Positions 1 through 11,061 of a stretch of 64,000 bases of DNA are shown here, piece by piece (position 1 is the stretch's first letter; the number at the start of each line of letters is the position of its first letter). The notes under the pieces were generated by a model that was not told where the DNA came from, did not search any database, and worked only from the letters and a program-made list of their open reading frames with translations. This stretch comes from Diphasiastrum complanatum (taxonomy: Eukaryota > Streptophyta > Lycopodiopsida > Lycopodiales > Lycopodiaceae), in NCBI GenBank assembly GCA_029204225.1, contig CM055095.1, positions 47,692,510-47,756,509 of the forward strand. Direction: 5' to 3'. Both the position numbers and the translations under genes were made by a program.

Positions 1-301
1 CACCTTCAGGATTTGCATACCTTCAGTCTAAGGGCACCTTCGGGTTTTTCAAGTTTTTCTCATTTTTGCTACATTGGCAGACTGACGTCGCCAACTTATC
101 ATCAACCCTAAAACAGCTGGAGAAACAAATATCCTAAAGGCGGTTACCAACTCTGTACAGATGCAAAACTGGAGTAAATGGCAGTTAAGGCATAAGATAT
201 TTTTCCTAGACACTTGTAAATCTATATATTAGCTTAATCAAGCTATGTAAGTGTTAATTGAATTTATCTTTCAATCAGAGTTTTCTGTAGCCAGCGTTAT
301 T
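1..301 (+). repeat. LTR A fragment (copia), truncated by window edge and at 301
   Basis: This stretch matches, base for base over long runs, the reverse complement of about 38540-38838, which lies in the LTR next to the copia A RNase H end. Shared landmarks are the CACCTTC-rich block, GGCAGACTGACGTCG, and the AACACTTACATAG-type end in reverse. Homology stops at about 301, where a copia reverse-transcriptase fragment begins, so the LTR is cut by a junction. The left end runs off the window. Confidence 0.85.
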
Positions 302-302
302 T

Positions 303-1475
303 GAAGGCCCCGACAATCGACAATATGTTTGTCGGTTGTAGAGATGCATCTATGGTCTAAAACAGGCATCACGAGCTTGGTATAAGAAGCTTGATGGTCT
401 TCTGAAGTCTCTAGACTTCAATCCTACACAACCGGACTGTCATGTCTACATAAAAAGAATAGGAAAAGATTTTGTGATATTGACTATTTTTGTGGATGAT
501 TCCCTGTTGATAGGAAATTCCTTGATGCTGATCAAAAACACGAAGAGTCAGATTTCTAAAAGTTATGAAATCATAGATCTAGCAGAAGTAACGAAATGCC
601 TCGGGCTGGAGATCAGAAGAGATCGAAGAAAGGGCAAAATGCACTTGAGTCAGTCTGAATATGCCAGAAAGGTGCTCAAGTAGTATGACATGATGGACTG
701 CAAAGAAAAGGCCACACCAATGATAGCTGGAGCCAAGCTGATGCAGGATCGCCCAAAAATAGAAGAGGAAGAATAGAGGATGGTAGGTATACCCTACCAA
801 AACCTAATCGGTAGTCTAATGTACCTTACAATTTGTACCAGACCCGATCTAGCTTTCTCTGTTTATGCCTTGAGCCAATTCTCTTCCAATCCTGACATGG
901 CACATTGGCAAATGGCAAAACAAATTCTACAGTATCTGAAGGGTACCCAGAATATGGGATTAACCTACAGAGCTGAAAACAAAAGAAAAGGATTCGAGCT
1001 ACACTACTACAGTAATGCAAACTGGGCGAGCTACAAAGATGACAGCAAGTCCATAACTGGAGGATGTACCATAGCGTGCGGAACTACAATCAGCTGAATA
1101 TGCAAAAAGCAAACCTTGGTAGCTCAATCCTCTTGCGAAGCTAAATACATCGCAGCTTCAAAGGTGGCGAACGAGGTAGTGTGGCTGTAGATGATGCTGG
1201 AAGCAATCGGAATACCACAAGAAGGGCCATGCATGATGATGATGGACTCTCAGAGTGCCATTTATCTGTCCCAGAATCATGGCTTCCATTCAAAGACAAA
1301 ACACATACCTTTGAAGTACCATCACATTCGAGATTTAATCTCGAAAGGAGAGCTCTAGGTTCGGTACATAAAATCAGAAGACATGATTGCAAATCTACTC
1401 ACGAAGCCGCTCGACAAGCCACTCTTTGCCAAGCAAAGAAAGGCAATTGGATTAAACGTGCAAAGCTGCAAGGTT
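303..1475 (+). pseudogene. Copia C1 pol remnant: reverse transcriptase C-half and RNase H
   Basis: A broken Ty1/copia polymerase. Recognisable in order are CIYGLKQASRAWYKKL (RT), TIFVDDSLLIGNS with the FVDD catalytic pair (about 487-520), the connection PYQNLIGSLMYLTICTRPDLAFSV (about 795-860), and RNase H with SCEAKYIAASK and KTKHIPLKYHHIRDL (about 1130-1345). In-frame stops occur at 681 (TAG), 774 (TAG), 1096 (TGA) and 1187 (TAG), with a frame change near 1350. The siblings at 9.2 and 57.2 kb read CAG at the position of the 774 stop, and the 10.7-kb sibling reads CAG at the position of the 1187 stop. The N-terminal half, integrase and gag are absent. Confidence 0.9.
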
Positions 1476-1485
1476 CAAGAGGGAG

Positions 1486-2060
1486 TGTCAAAAATGGTGA
1501 ACTCCTGCAACTTTGCTGCAACGCGAAAGTCAATGAGCCTTGACTCGAAGGTCGAACAATTTGCGAAAGTCAGCTTGCTTCCAAGACAAACAAAGGACGA
1601 ACGATTTGCGAATCATTCGCGAATTGTAAACATACCTCCAAGACCGCAAAAATTGCAAAGCAACAAAAATTGCAAAGAAACAGAAGAAACGAAAGGAAAC
1701 GAAAGAAACGAAGGGGAATCTTTCACACTACCAATTGGCAGCTCAACGGGCTTGGAGTCGCAAACTTCATGCCCAGCTGAAACAGGTAGCAACGACAGAG
1801 AGTAACTGATTAGTTGATTAGCATTAACTACTCTTGTAATTCTTTGTTTAGCTATCTTGCAAACTCCACACAATGGAGATAAAAACTATTGTTCTTGATC
1901 AAAAAATAAGACTATAATACTATAAGATATAAAGAGAGACAGAGATAGTACAGCAGAAAACAAAAAAGACTAGAAACGAGAGAGTTGTGCATGAAAGTCT
2001 GCCAATGAGCAGAACACAGCGAAAGAGCTGAGCGTCAGGCCGCCAACGAACGAGACACTG
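1486..2060 (+). repeat. 3' LTR of copia C1, with polypurine tract just upstream
   Basis: A purine tract CAAGAGGGAG (1476-1485) is followed by TGTCAAAAATGGTGAACTC. The same order recurs at 11051-11062 beside the second copia C copy, which fixes the LTR start. Shared internal landmarks include GTCTGCCAATGAGCAGAA and GCCGCCAACGA. The 3' boundary is approximate, and weaker similarity to the 11.56-kb copy may extend to about 2190. 2061-2261 holds no gene I can see. Confidence 0.75.
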
Positions 2061-2261
2061 ACGATCTCGTCCTAAAAATCAAATTGATAATTGAATGCTC
2101 TATTTTCGTGCATCTCCTTATCTTACGCTATCTTGATTGCTAAAATGGAATCTATTCTAACACTGTGTAGTCACGTGTCTAGGTTCCTGAGAAGCTTCCG
2201 CGCAAAAGAAAATACAAAAGAAACAAAATCGTTCATGACAATGAAACGAAAATGTTTCGCG

Positions 2262-2805
2262 TCAAAAATCAAGATTGTGATTGAGTGGCCAATTTCGAGA
2301 ACTGTGAGGCAAGTAAAGTTATTTTTAGGTTTTACACTTTTCTTCAAGAGATTTATTGAGGATTATGCTAAGTTAGCAGCATCGCTTAATAATATGACAA
2401 AAGGGTTTGTTAATAAAAGGAAAAAGAGGAATCAACCTAGTCCGTCTGTTGTTTTGGGAGAACAAAGAATTGAATCAATGTTTTGAGAAACTTAAAACAA
2501 TGATTGTTTCAGCTCCCGTGTTACAAATTGCAAATCCAAATTTACCTTACATCGTGAGAACGGACTTGCAGTTGGAGCAGTTCTATTACAAATCGATAGG
2601 CCACTAGCGTTTGAGAGCAAAAAATTCATTGGTCCTCAGTTGCGTTATACTACGCAGGAAAAGAATTGTTTGTTGTAATCCATGCACTTAAAACCTGGGA
2701 CACTACTTGTATGGTAGTAAGTTTGTAGTGTATGCAGATCACTAGCCTCTTAAGTATTTTTGTAATCAACATAATCTTCGGGGGAGAAAAGCTCGATGGG
2801 CTGAA
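2262..2805 (+). pseudogene. Chromovirus G: reverse transcriptase thumb and RNase H, frameshifted
   Basis: Ty3/gypsy RT C-terminus (KLFLGFTLFFKRFIEDYAKLA, here quoted at its limit) is followed by a decayed RNase H with PVLQIANPNLPYIVRTD, YGSKFVVYADH and PLKYF. Frame shifts at about 2440 and 2600 and several stops break it. It reads into the integrase frame beginning at 2806, so both are one element. The gag, protease and RT fingers are missing; the left boundary near 2262 is a truncation. Confidence 0.85.
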
Positions 2806-4416
2806 TTGATGCAAGAATTCGATCATGAAATCCATTACATAAGAGACAGCTCTAATCAAGTTGCAGTTGCTCTTAGTCGGATCGGTGAACTGAACGAGTT
2901 GTCATTCACCCAGATTTCTATGGATCTATATTTTTCGCTGAGAGAAAAATATGAATCAGATTCTCATTTTGGTCACATTTGGAACATTGTTCAAGCTGGA
3001 AGAACTGTGGACAGTGTTGAGTCAAAAACACGTAGGACTCAACTAACTAAAAAAGATAAGAAGATTATGGAACAGCTCACTATTCAAGATGGATTACTAT
3101 TTTGGAATGGAAAAGTTTGTGTACCTGGGGATGATGAGCTCAAACGTAAGATTTTGTTTGAATGTCATGACATATCCTTTGCAAGACATCCCGGTATACA
3201 TAGGACTCTGGACTTGGTTAAAAGGGAATTTTATTGGCCAAAGCTCAAGCCATATGTCGAGTCATATGTTGTTAAATGCAAACCCTGTCAACTAGCAAAG
3301 GCGGAACGCCATAAGGCTGGTGGTTTGTTGCATCTTTTAGATATCTATAATAAGAAATGGGAAAGCCTATCTATGGATTTTATAGTTGGACTTTCAAAGA
3401 CCCAACGACAAAATGATTCTATTTGGGTTGTAGTGGATCGGTTAACTAAGTTAGCTGCATTCATACCAGTCAAGTCAACTATAAAGGCTTCTGAATTAGC
3501 CCAGATCTTTGTTGAAAGATTATTTTGGTTGTATGGTCTGCCAAGTGACATTGTTAGTAATAGAGATCCTAAGTTCATAGGTTACTTTTGGTCAGCAGTA
3601 TTTTATAAACTGGAAACTTCTTTGAGTTTAAGTTCTTCTGATCATCCCGAATCAGATGGCCAGACAGAAAGGACTAATCAAACTATGGAAGATATTTTGA
3701 GGACGTATGTTTCTCATAGGCAATCTCATTGGGAAGATTCTCTCCCACTGGTTGAGTTTGCATATAATTGTAGAAAACATTCTGCTATAGGTTACAGTCT
3801 TTTTATGCTTATGTATGGTTTTGAACCTAGATCTCCAATAAATGTTGAGATGAAGTTTGTTAAGATCCATAAGGTTGCTGATTTTTTGCATGATATGCAA
3901 GAGATGTTGCAAGTGGCTAGGGATAGTATCCGAAGTGCTCAGGATAGAGCTAAACACTATACCGATCTTAAGAGATCTCTAAGGGATTTTAAAGTTGATG
4001 ACTGGGTATATCTTACGATTCCAAAAGATTCTAAGACATTACATACAAGGAAGCATTATAAGCTGTCTACCCATTATTGTGGAACTTTCAGGATTGTACG
4101 TAGAATTGGTTCTTTGGCGTATGAACTCGATCTTCAAGGAAAATCGACCGCACACCCAATATTTCATGTAAGTCGTTTGAAACTAAGCTTACATGATGGT
4201 GATATAGTTGGATCGAATGAGGATTTATCCCATTTAGAAGATTTGTCTCTTAGTGTACCTTTGGAACCTGAGAAAGTGCTCAGAACTAGAGATAAACAAT
4301 TGAGAAATCATTCTATCTCTAAGTGCTTAATTTGGTGGGAGGGTCGTACTGAGGATGATGATTCGTGGGAGAGAGTTGATAGCATAAAGAAGAATTTTCC
4401 AAATTTTAGTTTCTAA
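2806..4416 (+). CDS. Chromovirus G integrase with C-terminal chromodomain (retrotransposon pol end)
   Basis: A 536-codon open frame from a Ty3/gypsy chromovirus. Residues 1-30 are the RNase H tail. The HHCC zinc finger uses H121, H128, C158 and C161. The catalytic core starts at D191 (SMDFIVGL) and has E288 in DGQTERTNQT. The second catalytic Asp of the usual SDRD motif reads SNRD (N252), so the enzyme is probably dead. After a GPF/Y-like module (HYCGTFRIVRRIGSLAYEL) a chromodomain occupies about residues 484-536 (KCLIWWEG...DSWERVDSI...FPNF). Chromodomains of this group direct insertion to modified chromatin. The start is only the first Met of a longer pol frame, not a real initiation site. 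Confidence 0.85.
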   Translation: MMQEFDHEIHYIRDSSNQVAVALSRIGELNELSFTQISMDLYFSLREKYESDSHFGHIWNIVQAGRTVDSVESKTRRTQLTKKDKKIMEQLTIQDGLLFWNGKVCVPGDDELKRKILFECHDISFARHPGIHRTLDLVKREFYWPKLKPYVESYVVKCKPCQLAKAERHKAGGLLHLLDIYNKKWESLSMDFIVGLSKTQRQNDSIWVVVDRLTKLAAFIPVKSTIKASELAQIFVERLFWLYGLPSDIVSNRDPKFIGYFWSAVFYKLETSLSLSSSDHPESDGQTERTNQTMEDILRTYVSHRQSHWEDSLPLVEFAYNCRKHSAIGYSLFMLMYGFEPRSPINVEMKFVKIHKVADFLHDMQEMLQVARDSIRSAQDRAKHYTDLKRSLRDFKVDDWVYLTIPKDSKTLHTRKHYKLSTHYCGTFRIVRRIGSLAYELDLQGKSTAHPIFHVSRLKLSLHDGDIVGSNEDLSHLEDLSLSVPLEPEKVLRTRDKQLRNHSISKCLIWWEGRTEDDDSWERVDSIKKNFPNFSF

Positions 4417-4429
4417 GGATAGAAGCAGT

Positions 4430-4443
4430 TTAAGGAGGGAAGA
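4430..4443 (+). other. Polypurine tract of chromovirus G
   Basis: A purine-rich run (TTAAGGAGGGAAGA) between the pol stop and the LTR start, in the position where plus-strand priming occurs. Confidence 0.7.
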
Positions 4444-4444
4444 A

Positions 4445-4942
4445 TGTAATGTCCATGACCAGTACATAGGATACAATATACTCCTAGTCTTGGATACACA
4501 GTACTCCAGTGAAACAAAACTGGACATGACCCGAAAGTAAGTGATATCCTTGTGAGGCCCCGAACACACTAAATGGAGTTTAGACAAGGTATGAGACAGT
4601 GTATGCATGTGAAAAGTTATCAATAACAATTCTATAAATAGTTGGTCCATGCTTAGGACTCTATTATAGGTGAATCTATGTATAGGAAACTTAGGGCTAT
4701 GCATGGCTATGTGCCCAGGATGCTTTTGGCTCTATATATTGGGTCCGAACTCGCCCTACTCCTCATCATGGTTTTGGATTCATTGCAGGCTCTCACTCTA
4801 CATTCATGCTTCTTGTTCCTTGGCTTGGGGCTAAAGCTTCTAGAGTTTGATTGGATGCTTCTACTTGGTTGGGTGATTTCTCCATAGTGTGTTATCATTG
4901 TGTTTGTGATTTGTAAGCAGGATCTAAGGAGCTTCCCTTATA
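4445..4942 (+). repeat. 3' LTR of chromovirus G
   Basis: Starts TGTAATGTCCATGACCAG directly after the purine tract. The whole unit is matched in inverted orientation at 57887-58407, where it is followed by a tRNA-iMet primer site. A TATA-like CTATAAATAG near 4632 fits an LTR promoter. The right end is about 4942 (CTTCCCTTA). Confidence 0.85.
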
Positions 4943-5654
4943 ACTGAAGAGGCCTATCAATTTTTTTTTCCCAAAATTGAGCTGCTAAACTAGCACTTTG
5001 TCTATTACGCTGCCAAAAGTCCTCTATATAATGCCCAAAATCGACTCATTTGGCACCAGTACTAGTGGAACTCTTAAAAAAAAAACTCTACACTTTCGAC
5101 CAACCACCTGCTTACACACTTATGCCATCTTTGTACCTAAAAACATGTCTTCCATTGTATCTGAGACTTCTACAAATCACAAATCATTGGTTAAGAGGAT
5201 TGTTTCTCTTGAGCATGATTAAATGGCTCTGGCTAGTACTGAACATGCGGTTGAATGGCTTCTCCTTGTTGAGCCTCTGCTCAAGGCAATGGAAATTCAT
5301 GCTACTTTCTTTAGCAACAAAAACAATATGGAATTTATGGTCATGGCCTTCAATACGTGGAAAAAACCTACAGCGAAATTCTATATCCAATACCAAGGTG
5401 TCAATCTGTGAAAGTTATAAAAAGTTATATATCATAGATTTAGGGGTCCGCTAAGTTTTATGTCAAGCATCTTTGTGTAGGAGCTTGATAGGGCCAAAAT
5501 TGGCAAAGATGGCAAAATTGTCAATTCCACATGTAAAGCCACAATTTGGCCAAAAGTGCTGGAATTCGACAGGTGGATCAACCTTCGATTCCTGTTGCAA
5601 CAAAAATGAAGCGACAGGAAATCATCGGTGTATAAATAGAAGTCTTTCGATTTA
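4943..5654 (+). other. Unassigned stretch; possible LTR promoter scrap at its end
   Basis: Short frames around 5010-5220 and 5223-5411 resemble a disrupted coding region (KSLVKRIVSLEHD, AVEWLLLVEPLLKAMEIHA) but I do not recognise the family. A TATA-like GTATAAATAG at about 5630 just before the copia D gag suggests the tail of an LTR or leader. Nothing else can be assigned. Confidence 0.3.
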
Positions 5655-6060
5655 GTGAGGTCGAAACAGCAAGGTGGAGTAAAGAAGACTTGCGTGAGAT
5701 GCAGAAGAGATGGGCACACAATTGATACATGTTGGCTCAATCCAAAGATTGAGTGTATCCATTGCCACAAGAAGGGCCATGCAGCCATGGATTGTTGCTT
5801 GAACCCAAGAAACAAATCAACACAGAACAGACAGGAGAACAGTAACAGTTCATCCTATATCGAGGAGCCTGAGAGCTCAAAAATGGGCAAAGAGAGATCA
5901 AACACAAACTGTTCGACCGCCTACATTTGTGAAGACGTGTGTGCAGCGTCAACATCTGATACACATGAGGTGATCCTAGATTCATGAGCCACCTCACACT
6001 TCGTGACATCAAGACGAATTATGTCTGATTTCAAAAGTGTGGATCCTTCAAGATTCATTA
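5655..6060 (+). pseudogene. Copia D gag zinc knuckles and protease start
   Basis: Copia Gag nucleocapsid with two CX2CX4HX4C knuckles, CVRCRRDGHTIDTC and CIHCHKKGHAAMDC, followed by the protease motif VILDS-ATSHFVT. The glycine of DSGATSH is a TGA stop (5985-5987); the related copy at 14.76 kb keeps GGA. The capsid region upstream is missing. It continues into pre-integrase and integrase frames, so this is the first part of one decayed element at 5.65-8.47 kb. Confidence 0.88.
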
Positions 6061-6079
6061 TTCTTGGAGATGGATCCAA

Positions 6080-7506
6080 ACATCATTTGTGGCAAAAATA
6101 GCAGGTGCTGGGATTCATGTGACATTTTCCAACAAAGCATGCAACGTGGGTGATGCCAGTACCAGTACCCTGATCACTCAAGGCAAAAGGAAAGGTAATC
6201 TATATCATCTAAAGGTACGTTTACCTATAGATCAAGTGCACCAGACTCATGATGATTCGCCAGACACTCTGTGGCATAGGAGACTATGCCACATGAACTC
6301 AATGGTACTTTACCAAGCAAGCCATCATGGAGCGATAACAGAGGTCAGCATCTCGAATGCAACCAATTCGACCATCTGTGATGCATAAAGGGTAAGATGT
6401 CACGCACTCCATTTGTCAAAGACTCCTACAGAACGACCAAGATTCTGGAGTTAGTGCATTTTGACATATGTGGGCCTTTCCATGTGATCTTAGTACGAGG
6501 CTCAAAATATTACATAACCTTCATTGATGATTATAGTAAATTTGCCAGAGTGTACTTTATTCAGAATAAAATTGAAACACTTGATAAACTCACAGAATAT
6601 GTGAATTGGACAGAGAGATGTACAAGCAAGAAGGTGAAGTAGATCAGGATAGGTCGAGGTGGCGAATACATCTCGAATTGCTTCATTGACTTCTGCAATA
6701 ATTGTGGCATCATTCACAGAAGGACTGCAACCTACACACCGCAGCACAACGATGTTGCAGAGAGAAAGAATAGGACCCTGATGGAAGCTGTCAGATGCAT
6801 GATGGCCTACTCGAAGGCTCGAAGGGTATTGTGGGCTAAAGCAGTAGCTATAGTTGCATACATCCAGAACAGGACAGGGAAGCCTGGTGTCCCTCACATG
6901 ACACCACACGAGTTATGGTGGGGTAGAAGGCCCAACCTGTCTCACATCATAATCTTTGGCTGTGTAGCTTATGCACATATTCTTGATAAGCTTCAAAAAA
7001 ATCTTGATGAGAAAGCTGAACAGGGATTTATGGTAGGTTATGACAACAATTTGTCATACTACAGAGTCTACATGCCAGACACAAACACTATGAAGACAAT
7101 GAGAGATGTCAGATTTGATGAGAGCAGGATAATGGCCAATGACAAACCTGTCAACTATGAGATTGTAGAGAGACAACACTATGATTTGCCACCAGTGATA
7201 GAGGGAGCAGAAGATGAATATGAAAACGAAGAGTTTCGAGTCGCTTCCCATTCGAGTGACGAATCAGAAGACGAAAGATTCGAGAGGCAACCTATTGCTA
7301 TAGTTTCTGTAAACCAAGATGGTTCCGGACCTAGCATAGCAGACAAAGACAAAGGCATTGTTGTCCTAGGAGGATCTCCTAGAAGGTCGACAAGACCACG
7401 AAGAGCGCCAGCAGGATATGTTCCAGGCAGTCCGCTTCTACATCAGAAGAGTTCTGTGGATTCAGTGGCAAACCACGGACTTTCAAGGAAGCGATTGAAT
7501 GTCTAG
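6080..7506 (+). pseudogene. Copia D GAG-pre-integrase and integrase
   Basis: The pre-integrase motif TLWHRRLCHMNSM lies at about 6270. The integrase core starts at LVHFDICGPF (about 6450) and FIDDYSKFARVYF. The second catalytic position reads GRGGEY where TD-GGEY is usual, so the Asp is lost; the Glu is kept in NDVAERKNRT (about 6750). The longest open piece is 6781-7506 (241 codons), covering the C-terminal IN and the acidic linker ending PRRSTRPRRAPAGY. Stops near 6388 and 6640 break the frame. Confidence 0.88.
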
Positions 7507-8474
7507 AGAAGGACAAATGGATCCAAGCCATGAACAAAGAGATGGTGTCCATGAGGAAGAACCAGGTATGGACGTTGCAGCCATTACCACAAGACTGTCA
7601 AATGCAAATGGGTTTTCAAGCTCAAGTATGGACTGAATGGGAATTTCTCAAAATACAAGGCAAGACTGGTAGCGAAGGGAATTTCTCAGAGATATGGTAT
7701 TGACTACTCTGAAACCTTCTCTCCCGTCGTCAAACATTCATCCCTATTATTGTTATTTGCATATGCAGCTACTTATGACCTCAGGATCCACATTGTGGAT
7801 GAGAAGACAGCCTTCTTGCATGGTGAGTTAGACGAAGAGGTCTACATGGATCAACCCCCAGGATACGTCTCAAATTCACTTTCTGATTATGCATGCTGAA
7901 TGCATAGAAGTATCTACGGTCTGAAACAGTCAGCTCAACAATGGTACAAAAAGAAGGATCAAGCCCTGAAATCATTAGGATTCAAGCCACTGATGGCTAA
8001 TTCCAATGTGTGTGTTAGAGTCACAGATGGACAGATCATCATTGTGGTTGTATATGTGGATGACACTCTAATACTTTGCAAGAGTGAGAAGGCAATTGCT
8101 GAAGTGAAGGAAGACATCTCGAAACATTTCGAGATTGTGGATCTGGGAGAAGCTAGATGTTACCTTGGCTTGAAAATTGAAAGGGATTATGAGGGAGGTA
8201 AGCTATACCTTCACCAGTCTAGATAACCCAGAAAATCCTAGAGGATGTTGGGATGCTGAATTGCAAAGGAGCGAATAGTCCAATGCTTGCAGAGACGGTG
8301 CTGACAAATGGTGATTGTCCGAGGACTAAAGAAGAGAGAGAACAAATGCAGCTCACACCTTACAAGAAGCTGATAGGTTTGCTGATGTACCTTGCAGACA
8401 ACACACGCCCTGACATTGCTTATGCAGTGTTCAGGATGAGCCAATTCTGCATGAATCCAATCTCGACACATTGG
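7507..8474 (+). pseudogene. Copia D reverse transcriptase and connection, truncated at 3' end
   Basis: RT is readable from KWVFKLKYGLNG (about 7603) through KARLVAKGISQRYGIDY, ETFSPVVK, SIYGLKQSAQQW and VVYVDDTLILCKS (about 8050; YVDD intact) to NTRPDIAYAVFRMSQF (about 8400). Stops occur at 7504, 7900 and 8224, with frameshifts. The frame ends abruptly at about 8470 where other retroelement sequence begins; RNase H and the 3' LTR are not attached. Confidence 0.88.
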
Positions 8475-8640
8475 AAGCTTTGGTAGCTTTTTGCCCTCTG
8501 ATTGACAAAAATGTTCTCAAACGCGAAAGTCAAAAGGCACGAAGCGGAAATGTTCACGAAAACCCTGACGAGAAGACACGAACGCGAAAGATTTGCGAAA
8601 GAGAATTTTTTGCGGTACAACAAGAAAAAGTCAGACACGC
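8475..8640 (+). repeat. Copia-related spacer scrap
   Basis: GCGAAAGTC-type motifs repeated here resemble the composition of LTR C (1.5-1.7 kb). No open frame of note. It joins directly to the copia C2 RT fragment. Confidence 0.35.
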
Positions 8641-9301
8641 AAAGGTACGACATCGACTATTTTGATACGTACTCACCAATGGTCAAAATGGCCAATATTC
8701 GACTACTTCTTGCATACGCTACACAATACAATATAAAAATACACCAGATCTAGGGGAAGAAATCTTCATGAAGCAGTCTGAAGGATTCGAAGACCCTGAC
8801 AATCGACAATATGTTTGTCGGTTACAATGATGTATTTATGGTCTGGAGTAGGCATCATGAGCTTGGTACAAGAAGCTCGACAATCTTCTGAAGTCTCTAG
8901 ACTTCGTTCCTACTGAACTAGACTGCAATGTATATATAAAAAGAGTACGAAGGAGTTTTGTGATTTTGACTATTTTTGTGGATGATTCCCTGATGATAGG
9001 AAACTCCTTGATACTAATCAAGGAAATGAAGATTCAGATATCTACAAATTAGGAAATCACGGATCTGAGAGAAGCAACTAAATGCCTTGGGATGGAAATC
9101 AAAAGGGATCAAATCAGAGGAGTATTGCATCTAAGTCAATTTGAATATGCCAAAAAGGTGCTGAAGTAGTACTGAATGCTGGACTACAAAGAAAAGGCCA
9201 CACCAATGATAGCTGGAGCCAGACTGACAAAGCAGGATTGTCCGAACACACATGAGGAGAAACAGAGGATGGAAGGTATTCCATATCAAAACCTAATCGG
9301 T
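8641..9301 (+). pseudogene. Copia C2 reverse transcriptase part
   Basis: Readable from YDIDYFDTYSPMVKMANIRLL, with an internal deletion after KIHQI, then EEIFMKQSEGFEDPDNRQYV and TIFVDDSLMIGNS (FVDD present, about 8970). It ends at PYQNLIG (9301), where LTR E begins. The TAG at 9167-9169 sits at the same codon as the TAGs at 681 and 57124. The continuation of the element lies beyond the insertion at about 10412. Confidence 0.88.
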
Positions 9302-10411
9302 GTTGAAATTTAATCTAACACCTACTCATCCCAACAGCCCTTCTTCCTTCTTTTACTCTCTCAAATGAAACCTGCAGAAAATGAACTATTTTTCAACAGT
9401 CAGCATATTTGAGCTAATAGTTGCTACAGTGTGCATATTTACTCAGGTTTTTCAACAGGCAAAAAACCTGACACCCGACACTGTCGCCAGATTTTAACTA
9501 AGTGTTTAGCGACACTTATGTAAGTCATTTTTGGGCCATTTAGGCACTTCCAGAAAAGCGACACTTTTTGCAAAAAATGCGACACTGCATTTTTCCTCGC
9601 ATTTTTGACAGGCGACACTTGTGAAGAAAAATCCCGACACTATAGTTTTACACTAGATTCTACATAGGCAACACTCTACACAAAATTTCAAGTACAGATT
9701 GTCTACGTCTTCACACTCCAATAACGACTGTGCCTATCAGTCAGTTAATCAGCTGTTAAGTGATCTTGTAAATGTAAAGTAAAATAATGCAAGATCTTTC
9801 AGTTGGTATATATACATGTAAATGAGCGATTGAAGCATGAGATGTAATAGATAGATACAGTAGTACATGACAGAGATCAAACAACTAGAACAGGTCTTCG
9901 GTAGCTAACTCCCCAGAGTTAGTGATGAGAGAGAGATATATATATATATTCAGAACTTTAGTAATTGTCTTGAATTTGTAAGTAGGATCACGTGCCTATC
10001 AGCGCAATTGTATTGTGGTCTAATCATTGTTACCACAACTTTAATATACAGATTCGCTACTATTCTACATCTTTGCGTTCTTGTTGAATGAAACTACCCC
10101 TCACTCTTCTTACATAAAGAGCATTATCAGAGAAATGTATAGATGTCTCCGATGCCTAAAATAATTTTACATTCTCTTCATATCATATTATCAAAATGAG
10201 AGATTGCATGGTTGTCTAAGACGCCTAATCGTTTCTGCAATCTCTCTTTCACAGCAGTCTAAGACTCCTACTATGATAATCCGATTCAACACTAAAGAAT
10301 AGCTTGCATCTCCGTTCTCTAAGTTCGACGATCATGTTAAGCACAATCATCATTGTGCTTTCATTAATCGTCTTTCATTCCTGTTGGCATCGCCGTCCGT
10401 AACATAACAAA
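9302..10411 (+). mobile_element. LTR E plus 5' leader inserted in copia C2
   Basis: Begins TGTTGAAATTTAATC exactly where the copia C2 frame stops. It is rich in CGACACT repeats. An LTR end and degenerate primer site lie near 10120-10135 (GCATTATCAGAG). The following leader has the alternating 'gatgtctccgatgcc / ctaagacgcctaatc' style also seen after LTR B at 40.6 kb. About 20 bp of copia C is missing at the junction and no target duplication is visible, so insertion was followed by deletion. Confidence 0.65.
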
Positions 10412-11050
10412 ATATGTACCAGACCCGACTTGGCTTTCTCTGTCTACGCATTGAGCCAATTCTCTTCGAATCCTGGCATGGCGCATTGGCAAATGGCAAA
10501 ATGAATTCTGCAATATTTGAAGGGCACCCGAAACATGAAAAGTAGACAAAGAAGAAAAATTGTTCAAGCTGCAACACTACAATGATGCAAGCTGGGCAAG
10601 ATGTAAAGATGACAACAAATCAGTAATAGGAGGACGTTCGATAGCGTGTGAAACAGCAGTCAGTTGGCTATGTAAGAAGCAAACGCTCATAGCTCAATCT
10701 TCATGCGAAGCCGAATACGTGGCAGCATCGAAGGTGGCAAATGAGGTGGTGTGGTTGCAGATGATGTTGGATGCAATTGGCATACGGCGAAGAGAACCAT
10801 GCACCATGATGATGGATTCTCAAAGTGCCATATATCTATCCAAGGATCTAGTCTTCCATTTGAAGACCAAACACATTCCTCTGAAGTACCACCACATTTG
10901 AGACTTGATCTCGAAAGGAGAGTTGAGTGTTCAACACATAAAGTCAAATGTCATGATTGTAGATTTGTTGATGAAGTCGCTCGACAGACCACTGTTCAAA
11001 AAACAAAGAAGCGCAATGGGGCTGAACAAACACAACAAAGGTTGTAACAT
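10412..11050 (+). pseudogene. Copia C2 RNase H part
   Basis: Resumes at CTRPDLAFSV-type sequence (about 10415) and continues through an open frame at 10560-10901: DASWARCKDDNKSVIGG, AIACETAVSWLCKKQ, SSCEAEYVAAS and LKTKHIPLKYHHI, then LLMKSLDRPLFKKQRSAMGLN. It keeps CAG and TGG where copy C1 has stops (1187 and 1096), so it is the better-preserved reference for this family here. Confidence 0.9.
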
Positions 11051-11061
11051 TCAAGAAGGAG

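Noticed and set aside
9302-10411. A clean solo LTR insertion with target duplication
   Set aside because: About 20 bp of copia C is missing at the site and no flanking duplication is visible; leader sequence follows the LTR, so it is not a solo LTR.
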